DNA from: Asparagopsis taxiformis
Lineage: Eukaryota; Rhodophyta; Florideophyceae; Bonnemaisoniales; Bonnemaisoniaceae
Direction: 5' to 3'
Assembly (NCBI GenBank): GCA_030407315.1
Contig: JALQPE010001682.1
Coordinates: forward strand, 19,607 to 83,606
Length of the DNA stretch: 64,000 nucleotides
The translations under genes were made by a program, and so were the position numbers. This document shows positions 1-9,210 of the stretch, piece after piece. Each line of letters begins with the position of its first letter. Within the stretch, counting starts at the first letter, position 1. Under the pieces are notes generated by a model that saw nothing but the letters and a program-made list of their open reading frames with translations, ran no database searches and had not been told where the DNA came from.

Positions 1-1935
1 CATTCCTAGCACTAACCATTGATTCATCTATTCTTTTCCTTCCAGGTGCCAACAGAAATTTCTGGCTTCCCCTCATCTCTCTTTTCATGCCTATATGTAT
101 TTGTAGTTACTTTATGTAGAGCTAGTGTTTTGCCGTTTAGTATCTGCCATGGTGGCATAGTTCATAGTTCCGTAGTGCAGTGTACAGATGATGTTCATGT
201 CGTTAAACTTTTGGCGTTAGCTGCCCATTTACCTATTCCATATCCACTACACCATATCGTAAATCTTGCGTACCCGCTACTGGCTGCAACCTAGTCTAAT
301 TCATTGTCCCTATGCCGATTTCCATTCTACCTAGATATCGTTTCAGTCAGACCTATCCGTCCCGCAGTTTCTCCGCAAAAGTGCGATGTGCCGCCCGTTC
401 TACCTTTCAGTTTCTACCCAGAGCGCCCACCGGTGCAACCACTCTACCCAGTGGACATGGTCCACGCCCACCCGACGGTACAACTACTCTACCCAGTGGA
501 CATGGTCCACGCCCACCCGACGGTACAACTACTCTACCCAGTGGACATGGTCCACGCCCACCCGACGGTACAACTACTCTACCCAGTGAACATGGTCCAC
601 GCCAACCCGACGGTACAACCACTACATCCAGTGGAAGTGAACCGTACCCATTACAGTGCTCCACAGTGGAATAATACCAGTGTCACGAGCAGGTGTTATA
701 ATAGAATATATCCGGGCTTTACACAGTACTGTAGTTTGGAAACTAACCGCGCTTTGCCTTGGGCCGTACATGCCCAGTCAATGGTCCCTTTCCAAATTAT
801 CGTTTGGCCAGTTCCACAAGTCAGCTTGGTCACGTCCCATGAGCAAAAAGTCACCTACTCTGGAATTATTCCAATGAATACAATAATCATACTTTGGTCA
901 CCGTCCATTCAGCGAGTGCTGCTTACGCCTGGTTTCAGACACCGGACCGTCACGGTGTGCCCATTATATTTTATAGTTTATTTCTACGAATCGCTCTGCA
1001 CCTTCCACCACATATCGCAGTCACGGTGCACCCCATATCTAACTATACCCATATACAGTACTGGTTCCATTCCAACAGTCCGTGCCTGCGTGACTTGGCC
1101 CGTTCTAGTCAACCCGCCGTCCTGCTCATATATGGACGTGGTTCATTTCCATCCCTACGTGTCCTTCCGTACATGGTTCAGCCATCACCTCACGGCCACA
1201 CCATAGTTCTGCTTGGTTCCTGCCTACTGTAAAACGAAATCGCCGTGCTGGTCTCAGCCCATGATTTTTTACATTTTTTTCGATGGGCCTTATCCAAACG
1301 TTGGGGATGGGCGTTCCGCTAAAATATGGTGACTAGTTCTACTGTACAATACGGCATTTTCCATGGAATATTCTCTATTTTTGCTTATCCTGTGATGCTC
1401 GATGGACTCGACTCGGCTCATCCTTCCATGACTCAAAATCGAGTGCGGGCACTGGGAAAAGCATTACACGGTCAGATACTCAGTTCAGACATCCAAGCAC
1501 ATCGAATTACTCGCCCAACCCCATCTCCCAAATTTCACATCCCACACAAACACACATTGTGTTGACACTCACTGACTGACTCACTCACAGATAGATAGAT
1601 AGATACATGGGACATTTCTTTGCATCCACCCGTGATGCACCAAATTTTGCACCATATTTAGTGCATTGCATGGTATTTACAATCCAGTTTCAATTCCACC
1701 TCGCGCCCTCTCCACCATTTTTGCACTATCCCTGTCAAATTATTTCCCTCCCGTATCCATCCAGAATCACCACAACCTGACAAAAAACATAAATAGACCC
1801 CATCCGCCCGTTCATCCACCTTCTTCCCCATCATCCCACACCGAACGTACTCCAGCATACCCCAACTCTCGACAGTCCGTCCCAATTGTCTCAAAGCCAG
1901 CGAAACAACCACCTCACGCGAAACATCCTGACAGC
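1..1935. other. Gene-poor left edge
   Basis: I recognise no gene here. A 300-codon open frame (304-1206) covers the 45-bp minisatellite but starts at TTG, has no recognisable domain, and is most simply explained by the in-frame repeat. A short ATAG microsatellite lies near 1590-1605. The sequence at 33-46 looks like a pyrimidine tract followed by an AG acceptor, so a terminal exon of a gene beyond the left edge cannot be excluded. Confidence 0.5.
433..657. repeat. 45-bp tandem minisatellite, five units
   Basis: Five head-to-tail 45-bp units begin at 433, 478, 523, 568 and 613. The first three are nearly identical, the fourth has a few substitutions and the fifth is clearly divergent. Because 45 is a multiple of three, every frame stays open through the array and encodes a 15-residue peptide repeat, so the long ORFs here are not evidence of a gene. 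Confidence 0.9.
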
Positions 1936-2406
1936 ATGGCCATCCTCACTTTCCCCAAAGTGCGCATTGAATATCCGATCGACATCGACCTTCCCCTTGA
2001 TGACATGATCCGCGAGCACCAGGAACGGGAGCGAAGCGAGAAAACGGTGAAACAGGAAGCTACCCAATCCGGGAAGGGAGGGTGCAAAAAAATAAAGCTG
2101 CGAAGCGAGCAAAACGAAGAAAGCCAGAACAAGAAACGAAAGATCCAGGGGGAAGGGGAGGGGGCGAAACGCGAAGTAGAAGGCCTGAAAGCGTCGCGGT
2201 CCCAGAGCAAGCGAAACAAGAAGCGAAAGCTTCGAAGCGAACCAAACAAAAAACGTCCATGCAAGAAAAGAAAGGTATGGGTGGGGCAGAACCAGGCTCC
2301 TCCTGTACCTTCCAGTAGTAACGCAGCTAAGAGGCGCCGCGCACCAGAGAACCTGTCCTCTCCAGCCACTCCGCATCGTCCGCAGAAAAGACCCAGACGC
2401 CAGTGA
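1936..2406 (+). CDS. Small Lys/Arg-rich, probably nuclear, protein of unknown function
   Basis: A 156-aa ORF. I chose the ATG at 1936 because it has a good context (gacagcATGG), whereas the longer upstream extension is low-complexity and lacks a convincing start. The first ~35 residues are mixed and acidic (PIDIDLPLDDM). The rest is dominated by K, R, E and Q with several nuclear-localisation-like clusters (KKRK, KRNKKRKLR, KKRPCKKRKVW, KRRR) and a Pro/Arg-rich tail. No domain is recognised. It could be a lineage-specific DNA- or RNA-binding protein, or a chance ORF in purine-rich DNA. The bias towards basic codons over the whole length slightly favours a real gene. Neighbours are non-coding on both sides. 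Confidence 0.4.
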   Translation: MAILTFPKVRIEYPIDIDLPLDDMIREHQERERSEKTVKQEATQSGKGGCKKIKLRSEQNEESQNKKRKIQGEGEGAKREVEGLKASRSQSKRNKKRKLRSEPNKKRPCKKRKVWVGQNQAPPVPSSSNAAKRRRAPENLSSPATPHRPQKRPRRQ

Positions 2407-5400
2407 CTCACCGAGCCCAGCGTATCGCAGTTAATCTCAGTCTCGTCCCGTACCGTCAAATGCATTACTAGCCAGCCCAGTTCCTAGAAGTCCAGTCCAG
2501 TCGGTCCAGTCCCATTCCGCCCTATCTAGTTCAGTTCAGCTCCTCCCAATCCAGTCTAGTCCGTCCCATCCCGTCCTACCCATCCCAGCCCAGCATAGAT
2601 CAGTCAGTTAACTGGCTAGCTGAACTGGATAGGACGGGACTGGAAGGAGCTCCCTAAGGAGTTCCTTCCAGTCCCGTTCTATACATTTCAGTACAGCACA
2701 GTTCTATCTTTTGTTACTTCCTCTAGTCTCCTTCCGTCTCATTTCTATCGTGATCATATACTCATTTATGAGCTCTCATCCATCCACACATCGGCGGAAA
2801 CTCACAATGCACAACAGAGACTTTCTCTCCAGCACAGAAACACATATGAACGACTGAACGCGTGGAAAAGTCTAGGTCGGCATTTGAAAGCTCGAATCAG
2901 TTCATTATCGTCCATGCTCTGCAGAATACTCTATGTTTTGTCTCAACCGAATGAAATTCGAGACTAGCAATGTTTCCCAACAGACATATCCAGAAGAAGA
3001 TATGGATGAGGCAGCTTGGCTGCGGGTGCAGAGTAGGAACAGTCAGATTGTAGTCCATTAGATTTTTATACGTCACAGTCGAGTAGTACGATGGAAGTGC
3101 GACACACGACCGAAGGGTTTCCGACAAGATGTTCTGCGATAAAGGGTGTTGATGAATTTCTAAAGGGGTGCAATGTAGCGTTCGGACCCAATTGCCTGTC
3201 TAAAATCCAGAATAAATCTTCCCAAAGCTGCAAGAAAGCGAAATTGGACGGATTGAGAAATCGTTGAGGTGATGTAAGATGAAAGGGTCTCTGTGAGAGA
3301 TTTGAAATCGATCAGGGATCATCTTTGCTCTGTTTCCACAGCAAAACCATTACATCCAGCGCAAAACAGGTCCTGCAGCTCTGTTGTGCCGGTTGTCAAA
3401 TGTTTAGAACACCCACAAAGAGTAAATATGTCGAACTATTTCAAATTATTGTTGAATCGTCGAATCAACATTGCTCATACCACGAGTGGCGTGAGATTGT
3501 GCGTGCATATCAAGCAGCAGCCAGGCGTCTCCGCCCTCCTGGTGTATCACTGGACGTGTTCGTGTCGCTGCACTCAAAACTTGCGGATCTCAGTTGGTGT
3601 TTGCCTGCTCCTACCTTATCTGACTGTGATGCGCGGCAATAGTCAATCCTTAGTCTTTCAGCTCTATCAGCGCCCCAGGTTCGCTGCCTCCCTGTACCAG
3701 TTTCCTCTTTTCCCTCACGGGTTCTGTTCCCTATACTTCCAAACTGTGTTCCATGTGCTCAATTACCCTTTCCTTCCCACGAGGGACCTTCAGATGCTTG
3801 TTGGATCACCATTCTTGTGGGACAAATGCACGAAACGGGCGGGCACTTACGACTAATCGAAAAAGCCAATGGGCTACTTGGGCTGTACGAGCAAAGAAGT
3901 TGCCGTAACGCGGTGACGTGACGACACACACTTGTCAGCTCACGCGACCATTCAATGCAATCGCCAGTGGTGACCGTTGCATCCCGGCGGTTTCCTTTTT
4001 ACATATTTCAAAATTGTGTACAACTGGCGGGTGCGCGAGCGAGCGTGGTATGCGTCACGTGTAGGGAGACTGGTAACTGTAAACGTATTTTAATACCATC
4101 GCGGCTGCCGGCGTAGACCGTCCGGTTGGATACCCCGGAACGGGCCATTCGGGCCCGACACGCTATTACAAGTAGTGACCAATCTCCAATGAGTAAAGAG
4201 CAAATTACCACTCTAGTGCTACGATCCAGGTCAAATCTAGAGGCGAAGCACTGTTTCCACGCCCGTGTCAATCGATCCGTCTTGTAAAGCGTTCCGTTGC
4301 GTACCGACAGTGTCGGTGCGTCACGTACCTTGGTCACCGGGTTTCCACGAAGCGTCAACACGAAGCCTGCACATGTGAGGCTGATCAAGGTTACAAGTGT
4401 CGCTCAAGCGTGATTATCTGTAGCAGACACAATCTGTGTGTCGCGACGCTCTTTCCAGGTTGACAATCCGTTACAGCACCTCCCCGTTCCCGTTATCCAA
4501 CCTAGCCACCGCCGGCTCGTCCACCGCACTGGTTGATATTCGTTTAGTAATGATCAAGACCCGTCTGATTCAACCACCCTACCACCTACCGATTCAAGAA
4601 CAGAGGGCGGTCTTCGGTAGTGTGAACGCACTTCACCGCTTCGGGATAATAGAATCAAGTCGTGCGACACCAGTCCCCCCCCCCGACGACTACTCGGGAC
4701 GTTTGAAATGATTCCCAAGCTTTTACGTCTAAGCGTCGATTTGAGCCCTACAGTTGTCACTGTATCCACAACAGCCAATCTTCTGTCCAGCAGCCAAGTT
4801 CTTCCACTACCTCTTGCTTCCCTATTCCACCACTGAGAACTCCCTTCACATACTGAGTGCCCGTTGTAAACTTTTTAGTGTATCACTCCCACCTTCAGTG
4901 TGTCACTGACCCAATGTTGGTTCTATCCCCTCTACCCATTCAGGATCTCAGGTCCTAAATACAACCTCTGAACTGTAACCCAGTATCAAATGAACCGACA
5001 TTCTCAATGTATCGCATCTGTCTTTTCAAAACATACAGCCAAGCAAGCGATCAGCCAAAAACTACTAACTGTACCTTCGAGCCTGAATACCGAGACAGGA
5101 TAGTTTGAACGCCTCTTGGTGCTTTCCTAAAACAGCTCACAAACCTGATTCGAATCGATATCAGAGTCATTGCACCACAAATCAAACCCATGGATGGAAA
5201 CCCTCCATGACTCGCTTTCATAGTCTCCTATATTCATCACCACAATGAAACCACCAAAGAAACGTTCAAGGTGTACGATAGATGCAGGATGAATCAATCG
5301 GAGGGAGCTTCAAATTGTTACTAGTAGTACAAGATGCACTCACGCACTCACCCATCAAGAGTAAGAAAGGTTACAGACATCCATACCAGCTCTGCAGTCG

Positions 5401-6250
5401 ACACAAGTGAGCCAGTTCAGCTACGAATGAACGTCACACCTGTCCTCAAACGGGAACAGCCTCCGACGATAGACAAGGGGATGTTTGTGGTGATGCTGCG
5501 TCAATCACTTCGATGTGCCTCTCTATGAGGCACTAGTAGGTGGTCCATTCGTTTCGTTGGTGTGGTTTCCCAAGCAAACGGGTCCCATTCCTAGTAAGCT
5601 CATGAGCTGCAGACTGTAGCAAGTGGTTCATGAAAATCCTCTACAACTACTTATTTGATGAAATTGGACTTGTACGAGTTGAGCGTGTGCTCCACAATTA
5701 ACTAACCGAAGAGAAGAGTCGGTACTGCGTCGTTATGTGCCTGGTGGATCACATACTGTGTCTGGACTGAGATTGCCGTAACTCTTTATTCTTCCTTACT
5801 TGATCACTGGACTCGGTTATTATAGTCCCGTTCCCCTCTCGGTGGACGGTGGTGCGCGTGTGACAGCCTGTCTCTACTTATCCTACTATCTGTAAGGTGT
5901 TTAGCGAGTTCGGTGTGTGTAGTGGCATGGACGGCACGACCAAAGGGGCCGGCTGTTCCATCCACCTGGCGTCTGTTCGGTATAACTGTCACAATGCAGC
6001 AGTGAATGACACGTTTATTTCCGCAAATTTGATTATCTTTTTGAAATAAATTTGGAAGCCAACCGCCCAGCGAAGTGAGCAGTGCAGTGCAGCGCAGCCA
6101 CGGCGCAGCAGAATCGCCACGGCGGCCACCGCCGTGAAACACCCATTGGCATCCGGCCACTGCTGTAAGTTACCCCATCTGCATCATACAAAATTTGTAT
6201 TCGTATTACAAATACACATTCACTCGCTGTGCACAGCCATGCGAGAGGAT
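2407..6250. other. 3.8-kb stretch without a recognisable gene
   Basis: It begins with a simple CCAGT/TCCAGT-rich tract (about 2460-2610) and a foldback hairpin (2629-2682). Short ORFs at 3293-3856 and 3325-3642 start at GTG or TTG and resemble no family. The rest has no long ORF, no repeat array and no RNA gene that I can support. Confidence 0.5.
2629..2682 (+). repeat. Foldback hairpin, 25-bp arms with 4-nt loop
   Basis: The arms at 2629-2653 and 2658-2682 are inverted copies with the loop CTAA. Only two positions differ, and both become G.U pairs in a plus-strand transcript, so the RNA hairpin would be continuous over 25 pairs. It could be a miniature foldback element or a small-RNA precursor. 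No TSD was resolved. Confidence 0.75.
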
Positions 6251-6621
6251 GTGCCTGTAGCTCAGTTGGAAGTAGCGCTCGTGTCATACCCTGGTCTCCC
6301 GAGCTGGAACCTGATGAACACACCCCGTTCGCGGTGAAACCTTTCCACGGGCCGCGGGGGAGCGTTCTGGTGCGCTCCAATCGGGTGCACACGGGCCACA
6401 GAGGGAGTCGGGGTGCCGCGGGCGCGCCGCATCGGCGGTCCTGCGGCCGGCGAACGGCTGTACACGCATTCCCTCGAGCCAGAGATCTCCCGAGGGCGCA
6501 GGAGATCCCGAGCTATGGGGAAATGCGCTGCTCGTCTGCCTCTGCGAGGTCATCGGTCCCCTGTGGCTCGTGGATTACCTGATTACACGAGAGGTACCGG
6601 GATCGAAGCCCGGTAGGCACA
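6251..6621 (+). tRNA. tRNA-Met(CAT) with a 297-nt anticodon-loop intron
   Basis: The cloverleaf closes only when 6289-6585 is removed. The acceptor stem is GTGCCTG (6251-6257) with TAGGCAC (6614-6620), with one G.U pair, and discriminator A6621. The D arm is at 6260-6276. The anticodon stem CTCGT (6278-6282) pairs with ACGAG (6587-6591) and the loop carries the anticodon CAT at 6285-6287. The T stem CCGGG/CCCGG is perfect, with loop ATCGAAG. The intron follows nucleotide 37, the canonical position for nuclear tRNA introns, but at 297 nt and GC-rich it is far longer than usual. The T-loop A54 is a feature of eukaryotic initiator tRNAs, yet the G1-C72 pair is not, so I leave elongator versus initiator open. 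A T6 run at 6635-6640 fits Pol III termination. Confidence 0.8.
6289..6585 (+). other. Intron of tRNA-Met
   Basis: A GC-rich 297-nt insert after tRNA position 37. I saw no convincing group II domain V and no group I core, so a protein-spliced tRNA intron is the default reading. Its size leaves room for a nested small RNA. Confidence 0.7.
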
Positions 6622-6634
6622 TCCGCTCGGAATA

Positions 6635-6640
6635 TTTTTT
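6635..6640 (+). terminator. Pol III T-run terminator of tRNA-Met
   Basis: Six consecutive T residues begin 14 nt after the discriminator base of the tRNA gene. Confidence 0.7.
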
Positions 6641-7741
6641 CTACCGAGGTCGGTCAGCTTGTAGCTCGAAAATTCTGAGCCAGGCATGCAGACAGTTAGA
6701 CATAGAGCAAACTGGCAGTGTCTGCGTGAGAATTGCGCGATGCGATAGATCCTGCCCTCGTATCAGATATATAGATACTTGACACTAAAACTATTCTGAA
6801 ACCATTCTATCGGTTCAGCAAGAATCGGATGCGTGTGGTAGGTGGTTGGTTGTGATGGAACTAAATTTTCTAATTTAGTTCCATCACACCCACCCACCAA
6901 ACTCTTACTGCTGACGTATAGTAGAAGGGAAAGAAGGGAGCACGCAATGACGAGATAATGGCATTCGGTCTGGTCTGGAGACCGGCACAGCACATGCTTA
7001 TTATCGTGGATGACGTTGGTGCAGGTTCGGAGTATAGGGGCTGCAACGGGGGTGTGAGGCAGTATGGTTGTTGTGATGCTGGGAAGAAATGAAAACAGTG
7101 AACGGGAGTGTTGATAGTGGTGTGGAGCTTTATGATTGTACAGTTTCAGTTATTTGCACATATTTCATTCGTGGTGTCGTGACGAAAGACGATGAGGTAT
7201 TGTGACAAGGTGCGGTGATGACAAAGAGAGAGGGAGCGCGCGCTCGTGGTTCAGTACAGATATGGTATGACTGCTAGGAGAGGTGCAAGGACGTTTGTTT
7301 CGGAGCTGTATCGCATGCGTGTGTAGCAAAAACATGATGTCCAGACCAATGCCTCCCGGTGTGTTCTGAATCTGGCGAGGCGGTTTGCAATCTCCAGCAC
7401 GGTGCGCTGTGCAGCCTCAATGGCATGATAGATATGCTGTTCGCTCTCTATTGCAGTATTCACTGTTGTATGAATTGAAGACCGCTTTCCACCCTTGCTC
7501 CGAGTATTGATCTACGTGTTCGTCCTCGCCCTTTTCGCCTCATCCATCTATTCTTTTCTTCGTTCGTTCGTTCGTTCGTCGGCCCATTCATTTATTGAAA
7601 GATTAGATTGCAATACATGGCACACGTCGCACGCACACCCACCGTCCCAAATCTCAAATCAAATCACTCCCCATAACCAACTCGTGCACATTCTCCATAC
7701 AACTACTATTGCTATTGCCCCGCACTGTCCAGCTCCTCGCG
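6641..7741. other. Intergenic region without a supported gene
   Basis: It contains the foldback at 6841-6898 and a (CGTT)n tract near 7560-7580. A minus-strand open frame at 7251-7463 has amphipathic, coiled-coil-like composition (QHIYHAIEAAQRTVLEIANR) and a possible AG acceptor just upstream, so it could be one exon of a spliced gene. I could not assemble partner exons. Confidence 0.4.
6841..6898. repeat. Foldback hairpin, 27-bp arms with 4-nt loop
   Basis: The arms at 6841-6867 and 6872-6898 pair at 25 of 27 positions around the loop TTCT. The geometry matches the hairpin at 2629-2682 but the sequence is unrelated. Confidence 0.75.
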
Positions 7742-8305
7742 TCACGAGCGAACATACGGCACATAGAACACTCTCCTGCGCGTTCGAATAGACTTGCACA
7801 ATCCCTTCCGCCCCTTCCTGATCCACGGCACAATTCGCTTCCTCGTCACCCGCCTGATACACATCAGCAACACCTTTCCAAACTTCTTTGCCAGCTTGGC
7901 AGCAACCTTCTTCGGTACGCACACATACCGCGGCTCGCATGTGCGACTCTTGCACTTGAAGCCCTTGCTCTTGAGAAAGTAATAGCACTTTCCAGGACGG
8001 GCCTTGACCTGTTTGCAGGGGCACGTTCTTGGGAATCGGGCCCCAAACGCTTTCTTCTTGCGAATAGTGACCGGCAATGAACCACCTACGTCGTCCATCT
8101 CCTCAATCGTCTCACCGGCCCCAACGTCATTGCCAGAGTCCTCCCGCTCCTGCTGCTGGGATTGATGGCCATTTTGTACATTTGCAATTCTTCTGGCGTT
8201 TGTCGCACCGGGTATCTCTCGGCCGCGCTCAGAAACACTGCTCGCGTGTACCGAGATTGTTGAGATGACTGAGAGCAGAAGCAGGGTGACGAACACGACC
8301 TTCAT
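7742..8305 (-). CDS. Secreted basic Cys-rich protein of unknown function
   Basis: A 187-aa protein. I chose the ATG at 8305 because it opens a textbook signal peptide (MKVVFVTLLLLSVISTISVH, cleavage likely after the HAS of VHAS). An acidic, Gln-rich propeptide-like segment follows (about residues 30-75), then a strongly basic C-terminal half with most of the cysteines packed within about 35 residues (CPCK, GKCYY, FKCK, RTCEP, YVCVP), then two more (LMC, LCK). The family is not recognised. The layout of signal, acidic spacer and basic Cys-rich domain resembles secreted defence or cell-wall proteins, but that is inference only. A TATA-like TATATAAA lies about 120 bp upstream at 8424-8431 on this strand. 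Confidence 0.75.
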   Translation of the reverse strand: MKVVFVTLLLLSVISTISVHASSVSERGREIPGATNARRIANVQNGHQSQQQEREDSGNDVGAGETIEEMDDVGGSLPVTIRKKKAFGARFPRTCPCKQVKARPGKCYYFLKSKGFKCKSRTCEPRYVCVPKKVAAKLAKKFGKVLLMCIRRVTRKRIVPWIRKGRKGLCKSIRTRRRVFYVPYVRS

Positions 8306-9210
8306 TTTCGAGATACACTGTCGTGTAGATGAGGGGTCGATGAATTGCCGATGCGTTGGGAGGACAGAGCGGGCAAGTGTGGGTGGCGTGTAATCGGCCG
8401 GTTGATCGATCGATGGATCAGTGTTTATATAGTGACTCCATGCGCTAGACCGTACGGCTCCAGCCCTCTCCTCCACTTCCACCATAATATTTAGTCCATG
8501 ATGACGGTGCAGAGTAGAACGGTGAAACGTAATCTTCTCGCCTACGCTACCAAGTAACCCCATCTCACCCTACCCGCGTGCACCCCCGCAGAGCTGTACG
8601 ACTGCCATGCAATCCCCACATCCTCTCCATTCACAACCACAACTGCTAAATAAAACATTGCAAACATAACACTGTGTTTCACCCGCGATTTCCAAATTCT
8701 GACCGATCCGCCATGGCCGCGTGATACCACAAACTGCGCCCAAGCACTACAAATTGTAGGAGGATGGAGGTACCGTATTTGCTCAGGTGCGATTCAGTTC
8801 GCATTATTTGCAACAACAGCCGAGCCGGGTGTTGCGCTGCAGGTAACCTCGACTCGCCGACCGCACAATCGCTTTTCACCTCGTCTGTATTCACAACCAA
8901 CCTCGATCGTGTCGTTGAGCTCGATATCCCCACCACCTTCAACGAATGTTCTCCCACCACCCACCCTGCTGCCCACATCTAGACATGAAAATACTGTTCG
9001 ATTGTTTCGCAGTCACGCCATTGTAGTTTTCCACACTATACCCAGACGGAAAGTTCAGTTGTCTCGTCTCGGCAGAATCTACAAACGCAGACGCACATAT
9101 TCAAAGTTGCTTGACCAGTAAAATAATAATATCATATCAATTTAAATTAATGACCCCCTCTTCAGTACGTGTTCCAAACTATGATCGTTCACCTCGCTCG
9201 CTACGACCGC
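8306..9210. other. Intergenic, promoter side of the secreted-protein gene
   Basis: A TATA-like element is present at 8424-8431 (minus strand). Nothing else is recognised up to the 3' end of the Sec10 gene. Small overlapping ORFs on both strands show no domain. Confidence 0.5.
8424..8431 (-). promoter_or_regulatory. TATA-box-like element
   Basis: TATATAAA on the minus strand, 119 bp upstream of the ATG of the secreted Cys-rich protein. It is one of few clear TATA-like boxes seen upstream of genes here. Confidence 0.45.

Noticed and set aside
304..1206. 300-codon open frame across the minisatellite
   Set aside because: It begins at TTG, its length depends on a 45-bp repeat that keeps all frames open, and the rest shows no domain.
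3293..3856. 187-codon ORF and an overlapping 105-codon ORF
   Set aside because: Both start at GTG/TTG, lack any family resemblance and compete with each other in different frames.
6289..6585. Group I or group II ribozyme in the tRNA intron
   Set aside because: No recognisable catalytic core or domain V was seen by eye; needs a covariance-model search.
7251..7463. Minus-strand amphipathic ORF resembling a SNARE or coiled-coil exon
   Set aside because: No ATG, and I could not assemble flanking exons with consistent splice phases. Left as an unproven exon.
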